A stretch of 64,000 bases of DNA from the NCBI GenBank assembly GCA_028819235.1, contig JAPPMC010000001.1, positions 79,887 through 143,886 of the forward strand, written 5' to 3'. Shown piece after piece: positions 49,901 to 57,967 of this stretch; within the stretch, counting starts at the first letter, position 1; each line of letters begins with the position of its first letter. The notes below the pieces were generated by a model. The model saw only the letters and a list, made by a program, of their open reading frames with translations. It was not told where the DNA came from and made no database searches. The translations under genes and the position numbers were made by a program. The DNA is from Bryobacterales bacterium. GTDB taxonomy: Bacteria > Acidobacteriota > Terriglobia > Bryobacterales > UBA6623.

Positions 49901-50583
49901 CAGAGAAGCTCGAGAAGGATCCGCGGAACATCCTGCTGTCTCGGGGTGCCCGTTACCGTGTGGGCGCGGAGGCGGTGCGTGACATCGCCCTTGCCGCCAG
50001 CGGCCAGCTGAGCCGGAAGGTCGGGGGGCCGAGCGTCTTTCCGCCCCAACCGCCCGAGGTGTTCGGCGAGCACTTCATAGAGGGCGGTTTCAAGCTATGG
50101 CCCACCAGCGAGGGTGAGGACCGCTACCGTCGAGGACTCTACACCTTCTACAAGCGGACCATTGTGTATCCCACTTTCATGAACTTCGACGGCCCCGACC
50201 GGACTGTCTGTACCGTCAATCGGTCTCTTTCCAACACGCCGCTCCAGGCACTCAACACGCTCAATGACCCGTCGTTCGTGGAGGCTGCCGGAGCGCTGGC
50301 GGCAAGAATGCTCGACAAAGAGGGCGGGAGCAGCGCAGAGCGCATTGCCCGCGGCTTCCAATCGGTTCTCGCGCGAGAGCCGGAACCGGATGAGCTGGCG
50401 CGTCTCGAGGCGTTCTTGGACCGGATGGCGGCAAGGTACTCCGAAGCTCCGGCGGAGGCCGCGAATCTGGTCGCGCGGGCCGTGCCCGACACCCGGTCCG
50501 GCCAGCCAGGTGCACGCTTCGCCCCTTGGGTGATGGTCGCCAACGTGCTCCTCAACCTGGACGAGACATTCACTAGGGAGTAG
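46933..50583 (+). CDS. PSCyt1/PSCyt2/PSD1 (DUF1549-DUF1553) protein with central insert (B)
   Basis: 1,216 residues. A leader (GVLGSLALICASATPALAQ) is followed by one PSCyt1 unit with CHACHG. DUF1549 has HWLDLARYADTNGYESDEPR and CAQCHDHKYDP. A large central insert (about 390-790) contains an acidic coiled-coil-like part and beta-sandwich-like stretches (WSSWHVIGPF, LRVWVNGKELL, NEVLLKLTNDTGRYGFYFR) reminiscent of carbohydrate-binding modules. The C-terminal DUF1553 has LARWLTSGENPLTARVRVNQIW. It is expected in the periplasm or on the surface. It has only two CxxCH motifs versus three in protein A. It lies 5 bp upstream of DUF1501 (B), forming an operon. Confidence 0.92.
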   Translation: MAGHPSEFAAKWVSEAGVLGSLALICASATPALAQDTAGADQPQRVEFASEVYPILQQRCHACHGELQQMGEFRLDSKAAALAGGVSGKDIVPGNADASALYQRIAGIGELNPMPMTGDRLSEDEVALVKRWIDQGAGWPDGVGVEVQTVSRHWAYLPAVRPNPPSVRRNDQESSPIDSFILARLGEEGLSLNPEAPKEALARRVSLDLTGLPPSVEEVDRFRRDTRPDAYERLVDRTLKSPHFGEHWARHWLDLARYADTNGYESDEPRTIWAYRDWVIDAFNRNLPFDQFTIEQLAGDLLPDPTVDQLVATGFHRNTMVTNEAGSKDDEFYDAAVKDRIDTTATVWLGSTLGCAQCHDHKYDPFRQSEYYQLYSIFNNTADSAIKISEELEVFKGDSGELRRREAEVKAAKQVLDTATDELAASQRTWEAQTLPRIDLWREAWNVLRPRSATGVDGKALEALPDGSVVADEPGDGPHVYDLAFDLGPTALTGLRLEAMRDSGLPGSGLGWGKDGTFSLAGIEVEAWTPEQQAEQAELLPSQPKWSSWHVIGPFRVRSREEAFRTSFPPEVHVDLAAVYEQGHLAWTARKDWVDGRVHYLQYLPDSGDSNCASYAFRTVDVHEDTTVQVSLGSLKGLRVWVNGKELLSTDPTRSTAPDQEEVQFDLRAGTNEVLLKLTNDTGRYGFYFRPYFGQEKQARLRVARATGDEGGWNALDLAALLDAKGETGWSPPPEATGRAGEPSATLRFARPVELPAGSQLKVRVIHGAGKDPKGVLGRFRVLATSMSQENLDALLQTPATVQEVLQSPSGERSNADRDRLAAFYRSIAPKLENERNRHAALKASLHEFRSKHTTKTLVMRELPEPRPGHIQRRGSFLDLGERVEPGVPFVLAAGQRPSVPDRLALARWLTSGENPLTARVRVNQIWSRIFRQGLVTTPEDFGSQGDRPSHPELLDWLATEFVRLGWDTQALLRTMLTSAAYRQDSSTTPEKLEKDPRNILLSRGARYRVGAEAVRDIALAASGQLSRKVGGPSVFPPQPPEVFGEHFIEGGFKLWPTSEGEDRYRRGLYTFYKRTIVYPTFMNFDGPDRTVCTVNRSLSNTPLQALNTLNDPSFVEAAGALAARMLDKEGGSSAERIARGFQSVLAREPEPDELARLEAFLDRMAARYSEAPAEAANLVARAVPDTRSGQPGARFAPWVMVANVLLNLDETFTRE

Positions 50584-50588
50584 CCAAG

Positions 50589-52028
50589 ATGAAGCAAGCG
50601 GCACCCGCAGGCATAGCGACAACCCGTCGGCACTTTTTCTCCACGGCAGGCGTGAGCATCGGCTCACTGGGCCTTGCCTCGATTCTGGGCCGGGAGTCGC
50701 CGGCCACCGCAGCGACGACTGGCAGCGGCAAAGACGGTCAAGGTCTCCACCATCTTCCGAGAGCCAAGGCCGTCATCTTTCTGTCGCAGGCAGGTGCGCC
50801 CTCCCAATTGGACCTGTTCGACTACAAGCCCAAGCTGGCGCAGTTCCATGGCACTCCCGTACCGGAAGAGCTTGTCAAGGGCGAGCGATTCGCGTTCCTG
50901 TCCGGAAGGCCGAGCTTGCTGGGTCCGCAGTTCGCGTTTGACCGGTACGGTGCGACGGGCACGTATATCTCGGAGCTGCTTCCCCACACCAGCAAGATCG
51001 TCGACGAGACGGCGTTCATCTACTCCCTCACGACAGACCAGTTCAACCACACCCCTGCCCAGCTAATGATGTTCACCGGCCACGAGAGGCCCGGCCGGCC
51101 GTCGATGGGGGCGTGGCTGACGTACGGGATCGGAAGCGAGAACGACAACCTGCCCGGTTTCGTGGCGCTCGCCTCGGGACGCGGGGCCCGCTGTGGCGCG
51201 GCGTGCATGGGGCCTGGCTTCCTGCCGACCGTCTATCAGGGAGTCCAGTTCCGGTCGGGGGGAGAGCCCGTGCTGTTCCTGTCCAATCCGCCCGGCGTGG
51301 ATCCCGGCGTGCGGAGGGACTCCTTGGATGCAATCCGCGACCTCAACGCGATGCGACACGACTCCGTCGGGGACGCGGAGATCGAGACTCGCATCGCATC
51401 TTACGAGCTGGCCTTCCGGATGCAGACTGCTGTGCCGGAGCTGATGGACATTTCGAAGGAGCCTGCGCACATCCAAGAGATGTACGGCGCCGAACCTGGC
51501 GAACGGTCCTTCGCGAACAACTGCCTGCTGGCGCGGCGACTTGTCGAGAGCGGCGTCCGCTACGTCCAGCTCACGCACGGAGAGTGGGACCACCACGGAG
51601 GTCCGAGAGTGAATCTGCCGCTCCACCTCCCGGAGCGCTGCAGGGAGGTGGACCGGGCGACAGGGGCCTTGGTGACCGACCTCAAGCAGCGAGGAATGCT
51701 CGACGAGACCTTGGTGATCTGGGGCGGCGAATTCGGGCGCACCCCGATGCTGCAGGGTGAGCCAGACGACCCGAACGTCGGACGCGACCACCATCGCACG
51801 TTCACGATGTGGCTGGCCGGGGGAGGCATCAAGGCAGGAGCAAGGCTCGGGGCGACCGACGAGCTGGGTTACCGGGCGGCGCAGGACCCGGTGACCGTGC
51901 ACGACTTGCAGGCAACGATCATGCACTTGCTGGGGGTGGACCACACCAAGCTGACATTCAAGTTCCAAGGGCGCGACTACCGGTTGACGGATGTGCACGG
52001 GGAGGTGCTCGCGCCGCTGCTGGGCTAA
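50589..52028 (+). CDS. DUF1501 protein, Tat-exported (B)
   Basis: 479 residues starting 5 bp after the PSD1 (B) stop. The leader TTRRHFFSTAGVSIGSLGLASILG is a twin-arginine signal. The body carries family motifs: FLSQAGAPSQLDLFDYKP, QFNHTPAQLMMFTGH, GRPSMGAWLTYGIGSENDNLPGFV, WGGEFGRTPM and GRDHHRTFTMWLAGGG. It is probably a periplasmic enzyme or partner of PSD1 (B); its activity is not established. It is distinct from DUF1501 (A), so the two sets are old paralogues rather than a recent duplication. Confidence 0.92.
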   Translation: MKQAAPAGIATTRRHFFSTAGVSIGSLGLASILGRESPATAATTGSGKDGQGLHHLPRAKAVIFLSQAGAPSQLDLFDYKPKLAQFHGTPVPEELVKGERFAFLSGRPSLLGPQFAFDRYGATGTYISELLPHTSKIVDETAFIYSLTTDQFNHTPAQLMMFTGHERPGRPSMGAWLTYGIGSENDNLPGFVALASGRGARCGAACMGPGFLPTVYQGVQFRSGGEPVLFLSNPPGVDPGVRRDSLDAIRDLNAMRHDSVGDAEIETRIASYELAFRMQTAVPELMDISKEPAHIQEMYGAEPGERSFANNCLLARRLVESGVRYVQLTHGEWDHHGGPRVNLPLHLPERCREVDRATGALVTDLKQRGMLDETLVIWGGEFGRTPMLQGEPDDPNVGRDHHRTFTMWLAGGGIKAGARLGATDELGYRAAQDPVTVHDLQATIMHLLGVDHTKLTFKFQGRDYRLTDVHGEVLAPLLG

Positions 52029-52263
52029 GCGCACCAGCTCGTGCTCCGGACCGCATTACGCCGTACGGCCGTGCGCCGGACGACACGCCCTCTTCTGATC
52101 GCGCCCGCGAGGTGAGAGAGTTTGCCCGCTCAGCGGCCTGACCGGTTCGCCGGTATGCCTATCGGCACGGTCTTAACGTACCGGTGGACCGACGCGGGGA
52201 AGGCCCGTAGAGCTGTCCATCGGGGCGCGTGACGCGCTCGGCCAGTGTGCGAAACTAGCGCCA

Positions 52264-53100
52264 ATGCACTTTCGCAAGCCTTGCCTCCGCCTGGCCACCG
52301 TGATCGCGGCGGCGGCACTGACGGTGATGCCCGTTCCAGCCGCTGATGAGGACGGCAAGAAGCACTTGCTGTTCTTGGGAGGATCCGACTTCTTCGCGCA
52401 CGATTCGGTGTCCCACGGGATGTTCACGATGGCCAAGATCGGCGAGCGGAGCGGCCTCTTCGGCGTGCGCTTCCGAACCGATCTGGAACTCGTCTCCAAG
52501 CAGAGGCTTGGGGGGAACCGCAAGAATCTCGACTATTTCGACGCCGTGATGTTCTACACCCAGGGGGACTTGCCTATCAGCGAGGAGCAGAAGGCCGACC
52601 TGATGCGTTCTGTCAAGGAGGATGGCAAGGGGGTGTTGGTGGTCCACAGCGGAACGGACTCGTTCCGAGAGACCTGGCCGGAGTACATCGAAATGGTCGG
52701 CGGTGCCTTCATCAACCACCCGTGGCACCAAGAGGTGCGCGTGCTCGTGGATGACCGCCAGCACCCGGTCACTCGGCACTTCAAGGGTCCCTTTGCGATA
52801 ACCGACGAGATCTATCAGGTGGACCGCTATGACCGGTCGAAGCTTCGAGTGCTGATGAGCCTCGACACAGCCAGCGTCGACATGGCTAAGGACGGCGTCA
52901 AGCGGACCGATGGGGACTTCGCCCTCGCTTGGGTGCGCGAGTTTGGCAAGGGGCGAGTGTTCACGTGTCTGTTGGGGCACCGCAGCGAGGTCTGGGATGT
53001 CCCGGACATCCAGAAGATGTGGCTTGAGGCCTTCCGCTGGGTCGTAGGCATCACGGACGGCGAAACCGCTTCGCTGCCGCTCCGGACAGACGACGACTGA
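52264..53100 (+). CDS. ThuA domain protein, secreted (1)
   Basis: 278 residues with a signal peptide (LATVIAAAALTVMPVPAA). The body is ThuA-like, a flavodoxin/GATase-like fold: HLLFLGGSDFFAHDSVSHG, FDAVMFYTQGDLPISEEQ, GVLVVHSGTDSF, GGAFINHPWHQEV and GRVFTCLLGHRSEVWD. ThuA proteins are tied to trehalose or other carbohydrate use, and secreted versions are frequent near PSD1 genes. Its last 50 bases overlap the 3' end of the response-regulator gene on the other strand. Confidence 0.88.
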   Translation: MHFRKPCLRLATVIAAAALTVMPVPAADEDGKKHLLFLGGSDFFAHDSVSHGMFTMAKIGERSGLFGVRFRTDLELVSKQRLGGNRKNLDYFDAVMFYTQGDLPISEEQKADLMRSVKEDGKGVLVVHSGTDSFRETWPEYIEMVGGAFINHPWHQEVRVLVDDRQHPVTRHFKGPFAITDEIYQVDRYDRSKLRVLMSLDTASVDMAKDGVKRTDGDFALAWVREFGKGRVFTCLLGHRSEVWDVPDIQKMWLEAFRWVVGITDGETASLPLRTDDD

Positions 53101-53812
53101 GGGTCGGCTCCGGCTTAGCGACGAACCGATAGCCTACGCCCCTAACGGTGAGCACGTGTGTGGGCTTGCCGGGATCCGGCTCGATGGAGCGCCGCAACCG
53201 AACGATGAAATTGTCGATCGCGCGTGTGTGCGTGTCCTCGCGCATTCCCCACACGTCCTGCAGCAGGCGCTCCCGGGAAACGCTGCGGCCCTCGTTCGCG
53301 ATCAGGTAATGCAGCAGGCGCGCTTCGGTCAGCGTCAGCGTGCGGACCGTGTCGCCTACTTGGAGTTCGCGCTTCTCGAAGTCAACCCGGCGGCCGTTGA
53401 ACTCGTAGACGCCCGGGACGCCGCGCATCTGTTCCGAAGCGCTCCAACGGTGCCGCCGCAACAGGCCTCGAATCCTTGCCAGCAGCACCGCTAGGTCGAA
53501 TGGTTTCGAGAGGTAGTCGTCTGCCCCAGCCGAGAGGCCCTCGACCACGTCGCGAGGACTCCTGCGGGCCGTCAGGATCATCGCGGGAACGAAGCACCCT
53601 TGGGCTCGCAGGTCGCGCACGAACTCGAAGCCGTCGATGCCCGGGAGCATCACATCCACCAACAGGGCGTCAAAACGTGTCCCCGACCGGATCGCCGCCA
53701 GGCCGTCCTCGCCTGTGGCCACCAGCCGCGTGTCGAAACCCTCGGCCTCGAGGTTGAACTGCAGCCCGCGGGCGAGACTCTGCTCGTCCTCGACGATGAG
53801 GATGCGCTTCAT
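53051..53812 (-). CDS. OmpR/PhoB-type response regulator
   Basis: 253 residues. The receiver domain (1 to about 120) has acidic pocket EDE (8-10), phospho-acceptor Asp53 in LLVDVMLPG and Lys in LSKPFDL. The C-terminal winged helix (about 145-240) has TLTLTEARLLHYL, SRERLLQDVWG and RAIDNFIVRLRRSIEPDPGKP, typical of Trans_reg_C. It acts as a DNA-binding transcription factor after phosphorylation by the adjacent kinase, whose stop overlaps its start by 4 nt. The regulon is unknown; nearby secreted-enzyme genes are candidates. The 3' end overlaps the ThuA gene tail-to-tail by 50 bp. Confidence 0.95.
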   Translation of the reverse strand: MKRILIVEDEQSLARGLQFNLEAEGFDTRLVATGEDGLAAIRSGTRFDALLVDVMLPGIDGFEFVRDLRAQGCFVPAMILTARRSPRDVVEGLSAGADDYLSKPFDLAVLLARIRGLLRRHRWSASEQMRGVPGVYEFNGRRVDFEKRELQVGDTVRTLTLTEARLLHYLIANEGRSVSRERLLQDVWGMREDTHTRAIDNFIVRLRRSIEPDPGKPTHVLTVRGVGYRFVAKPEPTLSRRLSGAAAKRFRRP

Positions 53813-54714
53813 GCTGGTGCGGCCAGCGGCAGTTCCAGGGTGAAGGTGCTTCCGTGGCCCCGGCCAGGACTGTCGCCAAAGACGCGTCCGCCGTGCTTCT
53901 TGGCCACAGAGCGAACGATGTACAGGCCTAGGCCAGTTCCCTTGGCGCGAAAGGCCCCGGGCACGCGGTAGAACCTGCGAAAGACCCGCTTGAGCTCGTC
54001 TTTGTCGATCCCGATCCCGTTATCGCGGACGTGGAGGGCCACCAGCGATGGCGTCGGCCTTGCAAGGTCGATCCGGACTCGCGCTCCTTTGCTGGAGTAC
54101 TTGATCGCGTTGTCGATCAAGTTGGAGACCGCAGCGCTCAGCTCATCCCGGTTTCCGAGCACGAGCGTTGGCTTGTCCTGGGGCACTTCGCTGCGGAATC
54201 GGACCGAGCCGTCCGGGAGGTTGTAGCTGAGCCGCAGGTTGCGAATGGAGTCCTTGACAACGGCAGTGAGGTCGACGCGAGTGCGCTGGGACTTTCGGGC
54301 CGTGCGCATCGCACCGGCCAAGAGGACTTGGTCGATCGTGCCCTGCAGGCGGTTCATGTCGCTGAGCATGGTCTGGTAGAACTCCTGCTGCTGGGTCTCG
54401 TCCAGCCGTCTGGACTGCAGGGTCTCGAGGAACAGTTTGAGCGAAGCGACCGGAGTCTTGAGTTCGTGCGTGACGGCGTTGATGAATGCGTCGTGCTTTG
54501 CGTTCCGGCGAATCTCGCGCACTAGGAAGACGGTGTTGAGCACCAAGCCTGCGACCAGCATCAGGCCGGCGATGCCTCCGAGGACTGCGAGGAGGCCGCT
54601 GGGCCAGTTCGCAATGAGCCAGCCGATGTTGAGGACGATCGCCAGGGCAACAAGGCAGGCGCCCAACGCGATCCAAAAGATGACCGAGACCCTGCGCTGA
54701 CCCGGGAGCTCCAC
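53809..54714 (-). CDS. Sensor histidine kinase
   Basis: About 301 residues from GTG 54714; an in-frame ATG at 54813 adds Arg-rich sequence. Two hydrophobic segments (about 11-30 and 37-60) are separated by only a few residues, so there is almost no periplasmic sensor domain and the signal is probably sensed in or near the membrane. HisKA: NAVTHELKTPVASLK, with His as phosphorylation site. HATPase: N box SNLIDNAIKYS, G1 DNGIGID, F FRRFYR and G2 GTGLGLYIV. It forms a two-component system with the overlapping regulator gene. Confidence 0.93.
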   Translation of the reverse strand: MELPGQRRVSVIFWIALGACLVALAIVLNIGWLIANWPSGLLAVLGGIAGLMLVAGLVLNTVFLVREIRRNAKHDAFINAVTHELKTPVASLKLFLETLQSRRLDETQQQEFYQTMLSDMNRLQGTIDQVLLAGAMRTARKSQRTRVDLTAVVKDSIRNLRLSYNLPDGSVRFRSEVPQDKPTLVLGNRDELSAAVSNLIDNAIKYSSKGARVRIDLARPTPSLVALHVRDNGIGIDKDELKRVFRRFYRVPGAFRAKGTGLGLYIVRSVAKKHGGRVFGDSPGRGHGSTFTLELPLAAPA

Positions 54715-54959
54715 TCTGGACCCATGATACGGCGCACAGACTGGTCGGTACGGCAGATTGCGGCGAGAGCCTGCGCTACTTCGAGCCCGTGAGCCTCGGC
54801 GTCTCATCGCCACGATGGCCGTGCGAATGAGTCCGTGGCCGGACGAGATGATTTGCCCACCCCATGCTCATGTAGGAATGATCGCGGACTCGGATTCCAG
54901 GGCAAGCCACGATCGGTTGCGCATGACGCGGAGCCCGGGTCGGGTCGGGCCGGTGAGCG

Positions 54960-56597
54960 CTACGGCCAGTTCGGCAAGCGTTCGTAGTCGGCAGTCTCGG
55001 GGTACTCCAGCGGTTCTGGAACATACCCGGGCCTGCGTGCCGGCCGACCAGGCAGGACGTTACGGGCCTTAGCCCAAGCCGTGTACATCTCAATCATGCT
55101 ACGGGCCGTCTCCGGATGCTGCCGCATCAAATCGTGCGTCTCGGTGCGGTCGGCCTCCATGTCGTACAGCTCCCACGGTCCCTCGTGCTCGGCGACCAGT
55201 TTCCACTTACCTGCCCGTACGGCGCGGTTGCCCTCGTGCTCCCAATACAGGGCCTCCCGCCCCGTCGGCTGATCCTCGAACACCGGGACCATCGAGACAC
55301 CCTCCAGCACCGTGATGTCGTGCCCAGCGAATCTTGTGGGGTAATCGGCGCCCGCGACGTCCAGCGCTGTGGCCATGATGTCGATCAAGTGGGTCGGCTC
55401 GCCGCGCAGTTGGCCCTTCCCCGGGATCCCCGCCGGCCAGTGCACGATCAGAGGCGTCGCGATGCCCCCTTCGTGCACCCAGTGCTTGTACTTCCGGAAC
55501 GGCGTGTTCGAGGCGTTGGCCCAAGCTTGGCCGTACGACTGGCTGTAGCCGTTCTTGGTCAGCAGAATGGCGCGCGGGCCTCGCCCGAGCATGCCGCCTT
55601 CCGCACAGCCTCCGTTGTCCGATAGGAAGAATAGGAGCGTATCGTCAAGCTCGCCCAAGTCTTCCAGCGTGTCGACGAGCCTCCCGATGTTCTGGTCCAT
55701 GCGGTCGATCTGGGCGGCGTAGATGGCCATCCTCAGGTCCATCTCGTCCCGCATGTCCCGCGAGAGCGTCTCCCACGGCACAGCGTCGCGGATGCTCAGG
55801 TTCCACGCCTTGGCGATGATGCCCATCTCGACCATTCGCTCGAGGCGCGCCTTGCGCACCGCGTCCCAGCCGGCCAGGTACTTGCCCCGGTAGCGCTGGG
55901 TGTCTTCCGGCCAGGCGTGCAGGGGCCAGTGCGGGGCGGTGTAGGCCAAGTACAGGAAGAATGGCCGATCGTCAACCCGTTCGGCGTCCCGGACAAACTC
56001 GATCGCATGCTCGGTGAAAGCGTCCGTGGTGTAGTAGTCCCCCCCGGGCACGAGCCGCTCTCGGTTCCGGACCAACAGCTTGTCGGGCGCCGGGCGGAAG
56101 AAGTTCGACGCCCCGCGGACGATCCCGTAGTACTCGTCGAACCCGCGATCGACGGGCCACATGCCCTCGAAGGTCCCCACGTGCCACTTGCCTGCCATCA
56201 GGGTCCGATAACCGGCCGGCCTGAGCGCCTCTGCGATGGTCACGCAGCTGCGGTTCAGGAATCCCCGGTATCCTGGATAGCCGAGATCGAAGCGCAGCTC
56301 CTCGTTCTCACTGGTCATGTGGCCGATGCCCGCTTGGTGGGCGTAGAGTCCCGTCAGGAGGGACGCCCGCGTAGGACAGCAGCGCGCGGCGTTGTAGAAC
56401 TGCGTGAATCGAAGGCCGTTCGAGGCCAGGCCGTCAAGATTCGGCGTGCGGATTTCGCCCCCATAGCACCCAATGTCCGAATAGCCCATGTCGTCGGCCA
56501 TCATCACGACGATGTTGGGCTTGGCAACGACGGCGCTGTTTGCCAAGAGGAGGACGGCGGCGAACCCGAGGGCTCTGCTTGGATGGATGTGTGGCAT
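54960..56597 (-). CDS. Arylsulfatase-type sulfatase, secreted
   Basis: 545 residues with a signal peptide (ALGFAAVLLLANSAVVA). Metal site ADDMGYSD starts the sulfatase fold. The formylglycine motif CCPTRASLLTG carries C-x-P-x-R, so the second Cys should be matured to formylglycine by an FGE, not seen in the window. GKWHVG, SDNGG and HEGGIATPLIVHWP follow in normal order. It hydrolyses sulfate esters of carbohydrates or aromatic compounds in the periplasm or outside. It is divergent from the TIM-barrel gene. Length is normal for arylsulfatase A-like enzymes. Confidence 0.94.
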   Translation of the reverse strand: MPHIHPSRALGFAAVLLLANSAVVAKPNIVVMMADDMGYSDIGCYGGEIRTPNLDGLASNGLRFTQFYNAARCCPTRASLLTGLYAHQAGIGHMTSENEELRFDLGYPGYRGFLNRSCVTIAEALRPAGYRTLMAGKWHVGTFEGMWPVDRGFDEYYGIVRGASNFFRPAPDKLLVRNRERLVPGGDYYTTDAFTEHAIEFVRDAERVDDRPFFLYLAYTAPHWPLHAWPEDTQRYRGKYLAGWDAVRKARLERMVEMGIIAKAWNLSIRDAVPWETLSRDMRDEMDLRMAIYAAQIDRMDQNIGRLVDTLEDLGELDDTLLFFLSDNGGCAEGGMLGRGPRAILLTKNGYSQSYGQAWANASNTPFRKYKHWVHEGGIATPLIVHWPAGIPGKGQLRGEPTHLIDIMATALDVAGADYPTRFAGHDITVLEGVSMVPVFEDQPTGREALYWEHEGNRAVRAGKWKLVAEHEGPWELYDMEADRTETHDLMRQHPETARSMIEMYTAWAKARNVLPGRPARRPGYVPEPLEYPETADYERLPNWP

Positions 56598-56713
56598 CGC
56601 AGTGAGAGACTGAATCGCGGGCCGGCCCGTGGCCTCAGTGTTTGGCGCGGCGCCGGATTGCCGTGGTCGCCTTGGCGGGTCGGGCGCCGCTTGTAGGGCC
56701 TACAATTTTACCG

Positions 56714-57595
56714 ATGGTCACTCGGCGCACGGCACTAGGCTGCATTCCCCTGCTTCCCGGCTTGGCACGGGCTGGAGCTCCAGAGCTACCGGGCTCGACC
56801 CCCCGCCTCAAGACAGCGATCTGCGCGTATTCCTTCCGAGTTGCGCTGGGCGAGGGCTCGCTTACCTACGAGGACTTGGTCGACATGGCCGTGGAGAATG
56901 ATGTCGACGGGATCGACGCGACCGTGTACTGGTTCCCCCGGTCGAACCTCGACTCGTTCCTTTACTCACTGAGGAGGAAAGCGTACTTAGCCGCGGTCGA
57001 GCTGCCGAGCATCGCCATCCGAAGCAATCTCTGCCGGTCGCAAGAGCGCGAGCGAGAGGTGGAGACGGCATGGCTCGGCCATTGGGTAGACGTGGCGCAC
57101 AAGCTCGGGGCCAGCCACATCCGTGTGTTCGGCGGGAACGTGCCGGACGGCAGCACGGAGGACGAGGCGGCTGGCTGGGTCGCGGAGATCCTTAAGCGGG
57201 CGGGGGACTATGCGGCAAGGCACGGAGTCGTGCTTGGGCTTGAGAACCACGGGGGAATCACTTCGCGGGCCGAGCGGATCCTGCAGATCGTCAAGACCGC
57301 CGACCATCCGAATGTGGGCATCAATCTCGATACCGGAAACTTCCGCAGCGACCCGTACGATCAGATCGAGATGTGCCTGCCCTACGCGGTCAATTCGCAG
57401 TTCAAGGTCCACATCCGGGACGAAGATGGCAACCATGCCCCTTCTGACTGGGACCGCATCGTGGCGATGTTTGGATCTGCCGGATATCGCGGCTACATGG
57501 CCTTGGAGTATGAGGACCGGCCTGATCCGTTCACAGCCGTGCCGCACCACCTGGCCCGGCTGAGAACGTTGGCCAAGCGTTACAGCGCCGCCTGA
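56714..57595 (+). CDS. Sugar-phosphate isomerase/epimerase-like TIM-barrel protein, Tat leader
   Basis: About 293 residues from ATG 56714, chosen because it opens on TRRTALGCIPLLPGLARA, a twin-arginine leader. The body is an AP-endonuclease-2/xylose-isomerase-like barrel: KTAICAYSFR, YEDLVDMAVENDVDGIDATVYWFP, LGLENHGGITS, VGINLDTGNFRSDPY, FKVHIRDEDG and YMALEYE, with metal ligands Glu, Asp, His and Glu in the expected strands. Exported members are common in Acidobacteriota and Planctomycetes; the substrate is unknown, probably a free sugar. A TACAAT hexamer at 56701 lies only 13 bp before the ATG and could be a -10 box giving a very short leader. Confidence 0.86.
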   Translation: MVTRRTALGCIPLLPGLARAGAPELPGSTPRLKTAICAYSFRVALGEGSLTYEDLVDMAVENDVDGIDATVYWFPRSNLDSFLYSLRRKAYLAAVELPSIAIRSNLCRSQEREREVETAWLGHWVDVAHKLGASHIRVFGGNVPDGSTEDEAAGWVAEILKRAGDYAARHGVVLGLENHGGITSRAERILQIVKTADHPNVGINLDTGNFRSDPYDQIEMCLPYAVNSQFKVHIRDEDGNHAPSDWDRIVAMFGSAGYRGYMALEYEDRPDPFTAVPHHLARLRTLAKRYSAA

Positions 57596-57967
57596 CACAG
57601 ACAGCGCCGGGGGCAGCGTAACTCGGCGGTCTGCCGACCGCTCGAGCGATGGGGCGGAAACTTGGGCTCCTGAGGTGGACCAACACGTGCCGTCCCGATT
57701 GGCAGGGTGGTGTGCTTCGGACAGACCTTGAGCGTTCCGCCAATGTCGCGGTGTGGCCGCGACTGGCTCCGATCTCGGGACCTCTCTGGCTGCTAGACAG
57801 CCCAAGTGCTGTCATCGGCCGGGCGGGGGTGGGGGGCTGCCCCAACCGACGGCTCGTCAAAGGCTCTCGCACACGATCCCATCCCGGTCCGCATCTCGAT
57901 GGAACGCGTACAGCGGTTCGCCCTCCAAGATCGGTTCGACGGCCGGGCACACTTGGGAGACGTTCCC
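57596..57967. other. Intergenic stretch without a recognised gene
   Basis: About 370 bp between convergent 3' ends, start of a second accessory region. No convincing frame, hairpin with T-tract or repeat was seen. Confidence 0.45.
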
